Of a stretch of 64,000 bases of DNA, positions 28,301 through 43,300 are shown piece by piece. The stretch covers positions 2,790,001-2,854,000 of the forward strand of contig JAZAYU010000037.1 of the NCBI GenBank assembly GCA_038501625.1. The letters are read 5' to 3'. Both the position numbers and the translations under genes were made by a program. This DNA comes from Corbicula japonica. Lineage: Eukaryota; Mollusca; Bivalvia; Venerida; Cyrenidae. The notes under the pieces are model-generated. The model saw only the letters and a program-made list of their open reading frames with translations. It made no database searches and was not told the origin of the DNA. Position 1 is the first letter of the stretch, and each line of letters opens with the position of its first letter.

Positions 28301-31300
28301 TCTTCTGATTATAAAGTAATAATGATAAACATGGAACCAAAGGAAGCCATTTGTAGTTATAAGTACTTCTCGGAGTTACATGAAAGGAAAAGTCTAAAAA
28401 TACATACTAACTTCAACACCAAGTTCTAAGACAAGTGCCATTACTGATTTAGCACCAGAAACATTTACCTGAACAGGAAATACAGAATCCTCCTCACCCG
28501 GTTCCGTTACACTGAACGCAGCTATGATCTGCTGCAGATCCATCTGCAGGCAACTATCCTGTCGGACTATCCTTGGTTTTGACAATGGTTCCTCTTCAAT
28601 GTATGAGGTCTGAAGGCCCCCTTCTACAGCACTGCTCAGATGAATGGCCTTCAGGGGTGAGCCTGGTCGTGGAGAAACCAAACTTCCAGAAGATGACCTT
28701 CGTCTTGTTCCAATTTCAGTAACAGAACCATTCTGAACTGCTTTGGTTATATTTTGTTTTACTGCTGGTTTTTCGTTCTGATTACTGGTGGATGTTTGAG
28801 TTTTAATTTTGTCTAAACTTCCTTTTCTCTCTACTGTTCTAGGTGTTAAGGCCCTGGGTGTGGTTGCCCTAGGTGTGGTCCTCCCAGCCTTCTCACCCCT
28901 TGGGGAGGGCTGTGATGTTCTTGATGGTTGTGTAGTTCTTGGTGAAGGAGGCTTCATTCTAGGTGATGGCTGTCGAGGTGAACCATTAGCTCTTGGAGAG
29001 GCTGACCCTCGAGGAGATGCTGCTATGATCTTCCTCGGAGAACTTGGAACTTGGCCTCTGCTTGATTTCCTCTCTAACGGAGGTTTACCAGTTTTATCCT
29101 TACTGATAGCTGAGTCAGCTGAGACACTTTTAACAAGTACCTTCTTTTCTGTAGTCTTTACTTCTGCTTTAGAAGTCTCTACAGCTTTGTCTTTAGTTGA
29201 TAGAGGCATGTCAATATTCTCTTCTTTAGTATCTGAAACTGTTTCAAGAACAATATTATTTAAATCAAGTGCCACATACTCAGTACTACCATCTTTTCTT
29301 ATGGAAAGAAAACTGTTTTCAGAAGCTGATCTGATCACTGGCTTTTTTGCTTGTATGGGAACTCCAGGTAATTTTCTTCCTGCAGATGTTCTTTTCAATA
29401 TTCCTGCAGTAGGTGTTTCATTTCTACTTTCAGAACCAAAGTTCTCATTTGAAAATGTCTTAAGATTCAAACTTTGCTTGATAACTGTTTTTGCTTTCTC
29501 AGATGAACTGCCTTGTTCCAGATATGCAAGTGACTTAGGTATTTTACTTCCACTTTCACTTACTTGAGTGCATGTAGTTATGGCTTCAGATGTTTTAGGT
29601 GATGTCAGTGCTTTGTTAAAATTAGAAGATCCATTCTGTACAGAATGTTTACCATCACTTGCATCTGAATCCTCAGAGTCAGTATCAGAAAGCCCTTTAA
29701 GTGAAAGTTTCAGATCTGAATTACTGTCTCTATCTGTACTTTTCTCATTATTTACATCAGTATCTTGTGTTCCATTTTCTGCTGGATTTGGAGATGAAAG
29801 TCCGTCTTTGGCATTTCCCCTTGGAGAGGAGCCTCTGATAATGGCCTCAGTCCTAGGTGAGCTAGAGAACCTGCTTCTTCTTTTCCTTGCTACAGGTAAA
29901 TCTGTGATGGATCTTGGAGAGCGAACTAGTACTGTTGCATTTCCTCCACGTCTAAAACTTGGTATCTTTCTTTCAGTTTTAAAATTGTTTATTTGTTTTG
30001 CATTCTTGTTAATTTCTGATTTAAAATTCTCAATCTCATCTATGTTTTCAGATTCTTGTTCAGGTTTGACAAGATCATTTTCTAAATCTCCCTTCAATAT
30101 TGTATCATTATTCACTAAATCCTCCTCTCTTTCATTTGATTTCTTTGAAAAATGCTCAATGCAATTGTCTATGTTTCTTTCCAACTTTTCTAAATCCTTT
30201 TTCCCAACTAACTCAATTTCATCATTTGGTATACTGACTGACTGTTCAGATTTTCTAACTCTTTTTAATGCCCTTTCAATCACCTTGGATCTTTCTTCAG
30301 AGCCCTCAACACGAGGAGACTCATCACTTCTTGGCGAATCTTGGACATAAAATGTTACGGTGTCTTTAGGTCCAATTTTCTCTTTGGATTCTATGGATCT
30401 ATTTCGATTTAAGGCACTTTCGATAATTTTTCTCCTACTTTCAGAAATAAAATCACTTTTTCTGTCAACTAAACTTCCATCACTACAGTTGTCATTGGCA
30501 ATTTCAGTAACCGTTTCCTCAGTGGTATGTCCAGTAGTAGTTATGTCTTCAGAACAAGTACCTCCAGTTTTTGCAGAATGTACATTGTTTAGTTCTGTTT
30601 CTTTCCACTTTGACCTTGACCCTTCACCTCTCCTCAGAGAGGCTGAATGCCCCTCTGTCTCCATCACCAACCAAAGTTAAGAAATCCTATCAAATTATAA
30701 AAGGTAAAAATTTAATAACTGTCACCAATTTTTTTAAAGTCATAAACCAATACTGAAAATTATGTTAAATTTTAAGCTAGAGAAAAAGTTGAAATAAAAG
30801 AAATTAACATTTATTTCATAAAACAATAATTAAAAAGTATTTTAAAGAAATTTATCTAATTTCGTAAACAGAATGTTTCAAATAAAAAGCTACTAATCAT
30901 TGCTGATGCATAAATGTTATGGCTGGTAAACTTAAGGTTGTAATGAAAGACCACTTCTGTTACTGTGCATGAACTTAAAATGCACAATTACAAGTTTTTC
31001 ATTTTAATTTTTATTATTTAACAAATACAATCGATCCTTGTTTATGTTTATGTGACATGCTAATTTTAATCCATAAATCCCATCAACTTTCAATACATGA
31101 CTCATTGTTCTGATCGCAAGACTTGGCTAAATCAATCATTAAACATTCACTTAAATTTGTTACATTTTTGCCTGTTTCAGTGGACTTTATTTCTGGTTTC
31201 AAGGTATGGTACGCCAACTGATGGACAGCATGAAAACATCAAGCTTTCTTTAAAATGTTCTACTTTTAAAAAAACAACATGTATTTATCATCTGTACCTT

Positions 31301-34300
31301 AAACACAAATTAATTATTCATCCACCTCAGTTATGTAGCACCTATCCTCAATCCTTGCAAAAAACTGTCCAATTAGTCCAATCCTTTCTACTATCACTAT
31401 TTAAATTTATTAAGAAATAGAAAAGTTGCTATCAATTTTTGCTCATCTTCAACCAGTAACTATGATTAAAATCTCTGATACAATGATAGATTCCACAAAT
31501 ATTGCATGATATTAGGTCACAATTCAATAAATCATAATAGAATTATTAAGACAATGCAAAATATTGAAGTATCTTGAAATCATCATAATTCATTTTCAAA
31601 CCACCGATGAAATATACACAGAGTGCAATAATAAGGGGCTATCAGGTGACCTTTTCAGCAAGCTAAAATGACAATTTGAATCCAAATTAGAAAAAATCAA
31701 GCCCAATCTACCAGGATAAAAACAATAATGTGGTAACAACTTCGAGCTGAATTTGATCATTATTTGATTAGATTTCAATAAAGAATTCAAATAGCCCTGT
31801 AATTGTTCAAATGTAATTTATTTCAAGCATAAAATGAAACATTTGTAGGTTTTTGGTAACTGAAGTTCAAACCTAAGCTGGCTAGGATTCAATCAGAATC
31901 AAATCTTTGCCAATTTCAAGTTATAGTTTGTAATGCTAATCTAAAAATGTATCATTTGAGTAGTGAAATTTGCATAAATAGTGTTTGTTAATCAAACTGA
32001 GAGTTTACTGGCCACACATTTAGCACCAAATCAATTTGTTAGAAATTTGAATTAAATCTACATGAATAAAAGGTTATTGTCTAGGTTGGTGAGAGAAACT
32101 TTCTTACCATATTTGAATGTTTAGACAAGGGCAAGAAGTGAAAACTTTGTTTAAGCTTATATTAACGCTTCTCCGACTGTTGTTGCTGTAATGTCTGCAC
32201 TACAGACTGCAGCGACTGTAGTTTTATTTTCTTCACATCTCCTTATCAGTCTTCAAGTCTCTGATTGTCACTTAGGTAAGTGTCTTCTGTTCAGCTTTAT
32301 CAACTGGTGGTACACTCACATTCTTTCTAGAAAGTGTCATCAAATTGTTCACGCTTTCCTGTCGGATGGTTTTCCTCAACAAATGCATGTAGTCAGTTTC
32401 TCTTGTTTGCCTTTAGTTTCTTTTCTATTTAACAGCCACAGATGGAAGTATTTTCTTTTAATGTATCCAGTGGTAGTTTCACTTCCTGTACACTGAACAG
32501 GTGATCTGTCACTTTATTGGGAAATACACATTTCCACCACTGCTTATCCAGAAAAACACTCACATTTTACAGAAAATTAAAAAAAATCTTTTATTTTTTG
32601 TAACATATCAGTTCTACAAACTATATTTACACTATCTATCTATGCCTCTGTGGTCTATATTCCTTTTACGTGGTTAATCAAGATAGCCTTGAAGCTTTCA
32701 AAACCTATGATCCTTTTCAATTTTCATAATACCTGTCTTACACCTAAAATATATTTAATTGACAAAACAACCTGTAATTAATTCATTCATATTCAGCTTT
32801 CAAAACAAGACAGAAAGGAAAATGCATTGCCAAAAGTTCTTTTTGTACACCAATGTTTTGGTATAAATCAAATGTATTGTACAGTTTGTTGATGATCATT
32901 TTACCACTCATTTCAATACAACTAAATTCAATTATTCATTAGTTCAATGCAAGACAGAATTTTCTGGTGATTTTCAATTGCAATGAACATATCATTGATT
33001 TGGCTCTTGTTTCACTAGGTACTTTCATTAAAACAAAAACTTGAAAACATGGCATTTTAACACAATGTGTTTCTTAAGTTCTAAACTTCGAAAATCAATT
33101 ATAAATTTACAAAATATATCTATCAACATTCTGAAAATCTAAAAGATCAACATAAGCAGTGTACATTTTTCAGCAAAATCAATCCTGCTAAATATATTAC
33201 ATTAACACTAATCCATCAACATGTCGACATATCAATATTGGTATCTTCCTTATTTCAACAAATGTTCTGATAAGTCTGATAATCTCTCCAGCTTTCACTT
33301 TTTTCTTCCATTTTCTTACTCTTACAATACTCAGCTATTGTTGTATACATGTATATTAACACACTCTGACATAAAGTTAAATATTCCCTACAGTTATTTT
33401 CTCAAAACATTCACTTTTCTTAAAGTATCTTTTTTTTTCTTACAATATATGTGTAGTCTTCACATGTCAGAATAAACTTTCACTAGTCCAGTTGTTTTGA
33501 TCAAATTCTTTAAAATTAATATAAAACTTGATTGGCTAATCTCGCATATATTCTGCCCATGCCTGTAAGGGTGGGACACTATGGTTCAAATAAGATTAGC
33601 ATCTTCAAATTCACCCTGGAAGGTAACGTTATACGAAAGTCTGAGCTGAATTAATTGAATCCTTATCAGGTAAATTGTTACTTTGCATTGTTGACTTCTG
33701 GCTGTATTTACATTTAGCAATTTAACATGTTTTGCAATCCAATTGCTTTAAAGTAGGCAAAAACTTGTCTATTTAATGCATATTAAGCATGTGGTTTTGA
33801 AATTGAATAAACAAAACAAGTAAACTTTTAACTAGAGGAAATGCTGATAATTTATTCAAATCACACTTCACTATTGTCAAATAATGAAACACAATTTTTA
33901 ATTTAATTAAAATCTCATTTTTTCGCCACTAATGTAAGCAGTATTCAACTTGTGTGTCCTTTTCCATTATAGAATACTTTCCATGGAAACTTAAGACTAG
34001 AAAAAGAAGCACTTTAATAATTCCACAGAGCTTATCAGTTTTCCCAGCATCTAGTTATTTTAAATGGTAAAAGGTAGTTTTACTAAAAAGCCAACCCGAA
34101 GTTATACTATTTCAAAATTTGAGTAGATATAATTTTCACTAGACTACTGTAAGCGGAAGACTATAACTGAAGGACCGAGATAAAGTTACAGTCATGATTT
34201 AAAGCAATGATAACGATAGCAAACTAAGCAGCAAAGTGGAAAAATATAAGATTGAAGTCACATAAATTGTGCTTGTTTGTGGAGATAAGATTGATAATTT

Positions 34301-37300
34301 GTCTGTTATTATAATAATCCCATGGACTGCTGCTTCACCTTGACCTAGTTCTCAACATTTTCTGTAACCTTTTATTTGAAGATTGTACAATCTTGAACCA
34401 ATGATTAACATCAAAACTTTAATCTGATCTGAAATTCCAAATTGTCATAATATTATTATATAGTTAATTTATCTGAATAATTGATGCCACCCTAGAGATA
34501 ATGAAGAGTAAACTGTATTAAGAACCGACCGAAGGAAGTGACAAAAAGTCGCTGCTAAACACAGGTGGCTGTTTCTGTCTGGTAAATATTAGAACAAAAT
34601 GTCAGTTCAAGACATATTCAAACTGATTGTTTAGGACAGGTGGTTGCTGAATGCAGTTGGCTGCTAAGGCAGGTTCAACTGTATTTGGTAAAGACAGACT
34701 TCTAAAACATCATGACTCACAGTCAGCCTAAAAAGGACATTTAACATCGCTGAACTAGAAAACCTGCACAGACCTTTGAAGGGCCACGGCTAAACTGATA
34801 CCAATATTGAACAGATACAACAGGGTCTGTAAAGGCCTGTTGACTGTAAACACACAGAATCGCCAGCATTAATCTGCTGGTAGTAAAATTCAGAAGAGCC
34901 ATCACAAACTAGCAACCTGTTGCCCAAAGGCCTCAGGCACAGTGAGTCAACATATCAGCATTGTCTAACCATGCTAAGTTTACTGTATTCAAATAATAAA
35001 TAAAGGAACAAGATAAGCTCCCTATAACAAATGTTCTAGTCATTGATTGTAGTTAAGATGATCCATTTAGTTCAATACAGGCCAAGCATGCTATACTCAC
35101 AATTGGAAAAAAATAATTTTGACAAATATTCTTTGCTGAATGCAGTTTTCATTTACAAGAGTAATGAGCTGTGTATAAAGTTACACTTGTAAAGAAGATA
35201 AGCGAGACAGCTAGATACTGTCAATCACTGCTGTCTGTACACTAGCACAAAGGGAAACAACTCTAAGTTGCAACATCAGGAACTCACAAAGGGTTGTCTG
35301 CAATATCAAGTTCAGAAAACCTCCTCATGTATGTACAGTTACTCTGACTTGTTACCAATGGAGATCGGACAGTCCTATGATTATAAGTGCTAAAGTATTA
35401 CATGATATGAATATCAACATACTTAAAAATACTACAATTTACACAAACACACAAATATGGTTTTCCAGGAAATATGTTCCTAAGGCTGAAAAGGGTCAAT
35501 AAACAAGCTTTGTTGAGTAGAACCATACCAAATTTCCCTACACTACTGTATTGAAATTCAATAAGAATTTAATTAGGGTTTATGCTGATGTCTTCACACC
35601 ACTAATAACTCTAAAAGGAATTTATGAACTGTCACATGATCCTCCTGACATAACAACAACATGGGGTCACATGATCTGATGACAGCCCGCAAATACCATA
35701 TGTTAGCTGTAGTGGTTTTCCCCCCGATAACTTTTTTTAGAACAGTCGATTCAAAACGCTATCAGCAACTGTCGAAAAATAACCTGAATAATGTCATTTC
35801 AGCGTAAATGAATGCAGTACTAAATAAAATACATCAAATCTTCACTAAAATATGCTTTATGCGGGTTACAATTTAAACAATACAACGTTCATCATGTAAT
35901 TTGCAATTTTGTAAGCGGCAGTCTCATTGGTTCATAAGGTTGTTGATTAAAAACATGTTTTAGTGACTTGATGTCCTCAACTTCTAGAGATTATGATTTT
36001 AATTAATAAACCTGAAAATACAGACTAAGGCCCCAGTTACACAGACGGTCGGTGCCCAATCGGTTATTTTATTTTAAGTCGCTCGCTGATTTGATCAGTT
36101 GTCATGCGTTATTTTATTTCTGTTTTCCTGTGTAACCAGCCATCGGTGATTGACGAGTGTTAAATGGGTTAAACAAATATTTCATGGGTTGCTGGTACAC
36201 TTTAATTCTCGTCTTTTTTTCTGACGGTGGTGAGTATAAGTTGACCAGATGCTTATCGTGGCCCATCGGAGATATCGGTTGTAGACAGGTTGTCGCTCGG
36301 TGATAACGGTTTTAGACACGATGTCAAACGTTGATGATCGGTTGAAGACAAGTTGTCGATCGGTTATTTGTGAAATATTTTCACCGATCGAGAATTTTAA
36401 ACATGTCTAAAAATCTCGATCCGTTATTTTTCACCAACGAAACTCATCTTTCCCCTATAGCAATTGATAGGTGGCAAACAGGTGACCAATAGTTGATATC
36501 GGTGGTAAATCCCTTGTCATCGGTTCACTCCATAATTTGGCTAAAAAACTACCAATCGATCACCAATGGCTCTGTGTAACTGGGGTTTAACTTCAAAATG
36601 GTAAACTTTTCCTTATTCTGACAACTAAGTACAATGTCTGATTAAGATATTTTCTAGAAATGAAGAGAATTTCACACTAAGTCTTGCTTTAAATTTAAAC
36701 ATTTCCTGATAAAAAGCAACTGTCTATTCCCCAAAACCACAGAAAAATAATGAAATTCTAACATGATGTATAGGATTGTATCTTAAACAGGCAGGTTACA
36801 AACTGTAGCTGAATGTAACAGTTGTGAAGCATGACGAATTTCAATTTCACGTTGTCATTCCAACTTCCTTACAAAACTGGATCACTTTTCAATGTATCTA
36901 CCTTACAATCATTATAAAAATATTTCTACACCCATAAAATAAATACTGTATATATTATTTGTAGACTATAAAAATTAATGATCTATCAAAACTTACAAAG
37001 CTGAAAAGAAGTCAACCTGAAACTTGGAATTACAATTTTGTTAATATAATTATGTAAAGAAAGAAAGATATGGGTTTATAATCTGTAATTCCTGAACGTT
37101 TTCAACCGACATTTACCCCCCAATCACTGGATATAAGTCGTCCGTTAACAGTCGGCGCCGTAGGCAGCCCCGGAACATTGGCTTACATTCCTCATAGGTA
37201 CCCAATTATACACCTGGGTGGAGAGGAGCAATGAAGGCTTAATTTCTTGCTCAAGGAAATTAGCGGCCTGACTGAGGCTCGAACCCGGGACCCCTCGATC

Positions 37301-40300
37301 CCTAAGCAAGCGCTCTACCACTGGACCACCACTGCCTTGCATGTGTCATACAGCATGTTGCAGTAACAGTAAAACTTAGCTTAGATTTATAGAGCAAAAG
37401 AGAGCATCTGACCCAACACAGAACCATCCAAGCTCCTGAGAGATGATTCTCTCACTAGGTTTTAACTCTTTCAGGTCTAAATGGGTAAAAATGACTGAAC
37501 ACAAGTATCATTTGACCTGCACCATGACAGGCCAGCAGCATGTCTCCCTTGTTAAGAAGTTACAGGAGTACAGAACAAATGACTGCAATTTAGTCAAAGA
37601 TGTTCAACACTTGTAAAAGCTGAACAATACCTTACTTTATTATTTCAGGTAGGTGAAGAAGTATCTATTCTACCAACCTATGTTCATGAGAGTGTGCCAC
37701 TAATCTTATTTATTTAGGAAATGCTTATCTCCATTTACACAATAAGCAGTACTTACTATTACGATACACTTCTTAAACCAGACAGGTTTCCTTTTTCAAT
37801 AGAGTTTAAACAAACCTGACCTTACAAAGCTTTTATGCCAATAAAGCTCAGAAGCCCAGACATTAAGCAAAGCAATACTAATACTGACCCTTCTTAGCCT
37901 CTTCACATGGCTGAGGTTAGAGTTGGACGCTGACTTGAGTCTCGGGCTTGATCTTCTACTGATTAACGTACTCATGATTCTCTGGCGGCTTTATGTTATC
38001 ATTCCTCGTAAACGTGTAATTATCAAAGTTAACGTTCCTCATAAAGATCTAATTACTCCACTTTCAGTTATCATTCCTTGTAAACATGTAATTTTCTAAG
38101 TAATCATTCCACTTAGAGATCTAATTATTTGGCTTTAAGTTATCATTCCTTGTTAATATGTAATTATTATCCAAGTTATCATTCTTAATAAAGATTTAAT
38201 TATCCAAAATATGTAATATTCACACAATCATCAAAAATACCTTATCTGCTTTAGATCAAACACTTAACAATTATTTCACCTTATTCCTATTTTTTTGGTC
38301 AGATACAACAATTTTCTAACAAGATTGGTTTATTTTATGACAATATATATGTAAAACAATAAATAGACACTAAAAGTACCCTATTAATGATACATAAACT
38401 TGTTTTTCCATTCATGAATTATTCAAACACTCTTAACCACTGTCTTATTTAATTCCACACTATATCCATAGGCATTATACAGGCCATTTGGTTCATAACA
38501 GTTTTCTTCAGATTTGGTATCCGTATCTTTTAACACATATAACAAATGAAGCTTAGTGATCCATGCAACTGCCATAATCTACCGACACTTTATACCATAC
38601 GCTTTCTATCATTGCAAAAATGCTCCTTAAACAAATTGAAAGGCTATGATCATCATTACTGTCTATTCATGAACTGTGAAAATCTTACAAGTGTATTCTC
38701 ATCGTCTACTGTCCCAATGCTAACTGGACACCATTAAACCCCCTTCAATTGACAGCCAGGTTAAGCTGCAATTTTCTTTCTCCGTAAGTCTTAATGATTT
38801 ACAGCAAAAATATTATGTTATCATTACAAACTTCCCCTGAAGGCATAAAACAGTTGTTTTCACAAATTTTGAATACTAATTCTTGTCTGATCTTGTGTTA
38901 CAACAACTACATCCTTTAATGGAGAATTTCAGTAGTTACCATTAAGATATATAAAAATGGGTCAAGAACTTCTATTATGAATGATTTTTACTATCTACCA
39001 TTCAATAAATGGCTATTAACTTCATGATATTTTTATAAGGTTTCAAAAGCTCTTATTTGATTAGAATCGGGACAATATGAAGTTATTATCAAATCCAACC
39101 AAATTCAGACAAAAACTATCACTCAAGATGTAAGAAAATCAATTTCTGAAGGACACCGTACAATCAGTCAAATGTTTAATTATCAGCATGACTTATCGAA
39201 AAACACTGAAGCTAATCCAGCTGGACACTTAAAAAGCTGTTTTTGTTCTGAAGTACCTTGTAGAGCCTGTTGGCGGGACAGTGGCGTTCCGTTAGAAAAA
39301 TGAATAAAGCAATCATGTAATGGTATGTGATTATTTAAAACTATTCTCTCAATACTCCTTGCCAAAGACTAGAAAGTGTCAACCCAAAGTCTGCATACAC
39401 CAAATTATCCAAAGATATTTCCAGAGATGACAATGGAACCTACACCAACAACAAAGGTATGGCTAGTTGTTTTTTCCAGACAATGTCAGTGAAATCTGCA
39501 CAAACAATAACAGATTACCTAATAGATCAAAAATCTAACAGTGTAGATTGTGATCAGACAGTACATGCTATAAAAGCCATATATATGGATGAAAGGGTTA
39601 ACCTAATGAACCTAAAAGCAAACAGTGTAGATCCAGATCAGCTGGCACATCTGTGCCAACTGATCTTGATCTACACTGCTCCCAATGCAATAAAGCTGTA
39701 TCTTTGAGGTAAACGGTTAATATCCTAAAAATATGTGTGCACTGTCACAAAGAACTTAAGTGAATATTTATTTGTCTATGGTCTATAGCCAATGAAGTGC
39801 AATCTACTCAATTCAATCTTTTCATAAAAGTAGAGCCCTAACTGCAAATCATTGTAGCACAGTGCAATACTAACTCTTTAACTCTGTTCCATAGATCTAA
39901 CAATAAATTCCTCTCAATTCTTCAGTGCAACATGGGTCAAATTTCTGGCTGATCATCTTCAAATAATAAATAAGCTGTATGTGTAACATTAAATGTCAGT
40001 GAATGCAGTAAGTGGGGAGACAATTACCCCCTGCAAGGTATCAGTGACACCAATTTGATACCCTAGACAACCTGAAGGTTAGTCTGAAATCTGAAAGCTA
40101 GTCCCAAAGAATACTCAAGACATAATTTTAAACAACCCCATTAAAAAAATCTGCTAGGCTGGCAATTCTGCTCATTACCTATACCAGAAGTTACATGGTA
40201 ACAGTAAGGCATTTTAAGAAGACTTGTGGCAGATGAGAGAGTTAAATGTATGCCTTTATCAATGGCCTAGGACTAAGAGCTTATTAATCCTTTATGCCAT

Positions 40301-43300
40301 AGATACATCCTTACTGCATGGGCGAACGGTGTAGATCCAGATCTGATGACATGGATGTGCCAACTGATCTGGATCTACACTGGTCACACATGCATGGAAA
40401 TGTGTAAATATGCAGCAAAGAGTTAAAAGCTGAGATCTGAAAATAAACTATCAGCTCTAATTTGTGATTGATCAGCTTCAACCTATCAGCTACTTGAGTA
40501 TGGGGGTATGTTGTCAGTCTTAGCCCCAGATGCTACTACACAATAGACCTGCTTTGTTTTTTTCTAGACAGTATCACTGACACAACACAGTCAAGATGAC
40601 AAACACTTGTCCCCTAGGGATGCAGTGTTAATTGATAACTAATTGGATGGTATGTGACAGGTATTGAAACACAATCCAGCAGTAATTATACTGATGGACA
40701 GTCAGACAATATGTTGTCTCGTTCTCACAAAGGTAGTTGGACTAGGAGACTGGCCACAATATCATGAACAATATTCTGCTCAAATTTAATTTTCAACTCA
40801 ACAAATTCATTCAGATTCATGGTATTTTTTGTTATTTACTTCAATTAAAATCATATTAATGTCATAAAGTCATATAATAATAAGTGCTGCTGAGATATTC
40901 TAAAATAAATGTTGAGTTCAAACTCAATTTTTTTAGTTTCTAGTTTTGGGGAAATATTTAATCAGAATAATTATATGGATAACATTTTTTTAAAACTACA
41001 TAAAAACAACAATACAATATTATATTTTTATTTTTAAAACCTAAATCAATCAAGTGAAATCATCATTATTGAGTTGAGTATAAAATCCAACCAATTTGTT
41101 TCATGATACTGGAGCCTGAATCATTAAATTATCTATGATAGGCATAGTGGTTAAGATCTTCAGCTGTCCATCACATGCTGACAGCCAGATTTGGGGATTC
41201 AGAAAATTCTATGCAAGGGACACTATCCAGGATTATGATCACCAATATTTCTGCCTAAGCAAGTAGGAGTACAAGATCTTGCTTTCTAATAACAGAAAAT
41301 CTTCAGTTTAACTAAGGAGATATGGCAGGATTTGATACACTCAAAAATACTATTACATAATCACAGAATACAAACTGCAAGGTCTGGATTGTCATTATTC
41401 TTGTACTTTTAGGGAATTGATCATCACTTCTGTTTACATGTATTGCAGCACTCTGGATCATAAAACTATTTCCAATCCTAAGCATATGCTCATAATCCTG
41501 CTTATATAATCCTGCTCGTATATTAGTGATGTATCTAGTGCATAATTGCAGGGTTTCAAGGACAGTTGTGACATTAGTCTCCCAAATGTCCAGAACTTCT
41601 CCCTCTGCTCAGCCAAGGGAGAAGTTTTCCCTTTATATTTCATATAGAAAGCCCAAATTCTAGTTGACTTCTCCCTAAAATTACAAAAACTTCTCCCGAT
41701 TTTGATGACCAAAGCCTATCCTTGATTACTTGGTGGAATATAACAGATTTACCTTTATTTTTTCAATTAGAGACCATATCTGGCAATGCTGGCTGTCTAC
41801 AAGCTGGCCTAGCTCTTTCTTAAGTTCACATTACTGACTGACCTTTGTTAGTCTGAGGCAAGTAACCCTTTACTCCCTATATATGCATTTTAATGCATGT
41901 GCGTCCAGTTTAGATTCTGATCAGCTGGCACATCCTTGCCATCAGATCAGGATCTGCACTGTTCAATGTCTGGTCAGAAATAACCTAACAAATAAAAAAG
42001 CAAAAGTACAGATCCGGATCAGATGGCACAGATGTGTGGGATGATCTGGCTCTACACCCTTTGCCCACACTATAAAGGCATTACAGTGAAACCTGCCTTA
42101 GCAGCCACCTGTGAATAGCAACCACCTGTCTTAAACAGCCAGTTTGAATATGACCTAAACTGACAATTTGTTCTAATTTTTTTACTGTCTTTAACAGCCA
42201 CCTGTCTTCAGCAGCCACTTTTTGTCACTCCCTTGGGTGGCTGCTAAAGACAGGTTGGACTGTATATGGAGGAAAGGGTTAAATAGTGTTCATAAATGAT
42301 ATTACTGATTAAAACTAGACTGTGTCCACAGGACACTGATGCCCCCACTGCTGCAATAACATTTGTTACAAAATTTTGTACCAGGTATTAACAACATGTG
42401 GTGATCATGATTAGTAAATGAGGAGTAAGTGCCACAAAATTTAATAACTAACATAAACAAAAGGCCATAACTGTGGTGAAAATTGTTGCAAGACAATGTC
42501 CTTTACCTCAATCTTCATATCGTGTCTAATCATCTGTGCAAGTTTGAAAGAAATCAGCCAATTAGAAAATGTGAAGTTGATGCCACAAAATTTTGTAAGT
42601 GAAATAAACAAAGGGCCATAACTGTGGTAAAAATGGCAGCAGAAAAAAATCTTTTTTTTATGATCATCTACCCAGCCATCTTGATCATGTGTGCAAGTTA
42701 GAAAGAAATCTGTCCAAAAGTAAATGAGGAGTTGATGCCACAAGCAGACATGGGGCGAATTAAATTTTAATGCTAATGCATTAATAATGCATTACTTTTT
42801 GTCAGTAATGAAAGGTAATGATTAATGCAACAGATTTAGCATTATTTTAATGCTAATTTAATGCATTACCTATGCCAAAATGCTGTAATGCTTAGCATTA
42901 TTGAGCATTAATTGGATTTTGTTTACTATTATACAATTATTTACTTATTAGCTGGGAAATATGCTGTGATATTGACCTAAAAAATCGTTATTGACCGAGG
43001 CGATAGCCGAGGTCAATAACGATTTTTGCGGTCAATATCAACAGCATATTTCCCAGCTAATAAGTAAATAACTGTTTTATTACATGAACTATAAATAATA
43101 TAAAGGATGGAAACTTTCGGATTCTATTTATAGACAGGTCAATATCAGCGAAAGCGAGTCAATATCTAGATTTATTGACTCGGTTATTTTGGGGGTGTGA
43201 CCAATCGCGTTGCGTCTATTTATAGTTCATGTAATAATGGATGTTGTCGATTCATTTACATATATATATATATTAATAGCAACTTTTTAATGCAAAGATG

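Noticed and set aside
28809..30680. Long open frames on the + strand (252, 260 and 106 codons)
   Set aside because: They are antisense shadows of the 732-codon alternative Myo18 exon; Leu/Ser-rich composition mirrors its Lys/Glu/Ser codons.
37145..37342. 65-codon minus-strand frame, and a possible tRNA gene
   Set aside because: The sequence is a SINE with A and B boxes; the head does not fold as a full tRNA and the frame is incidental.
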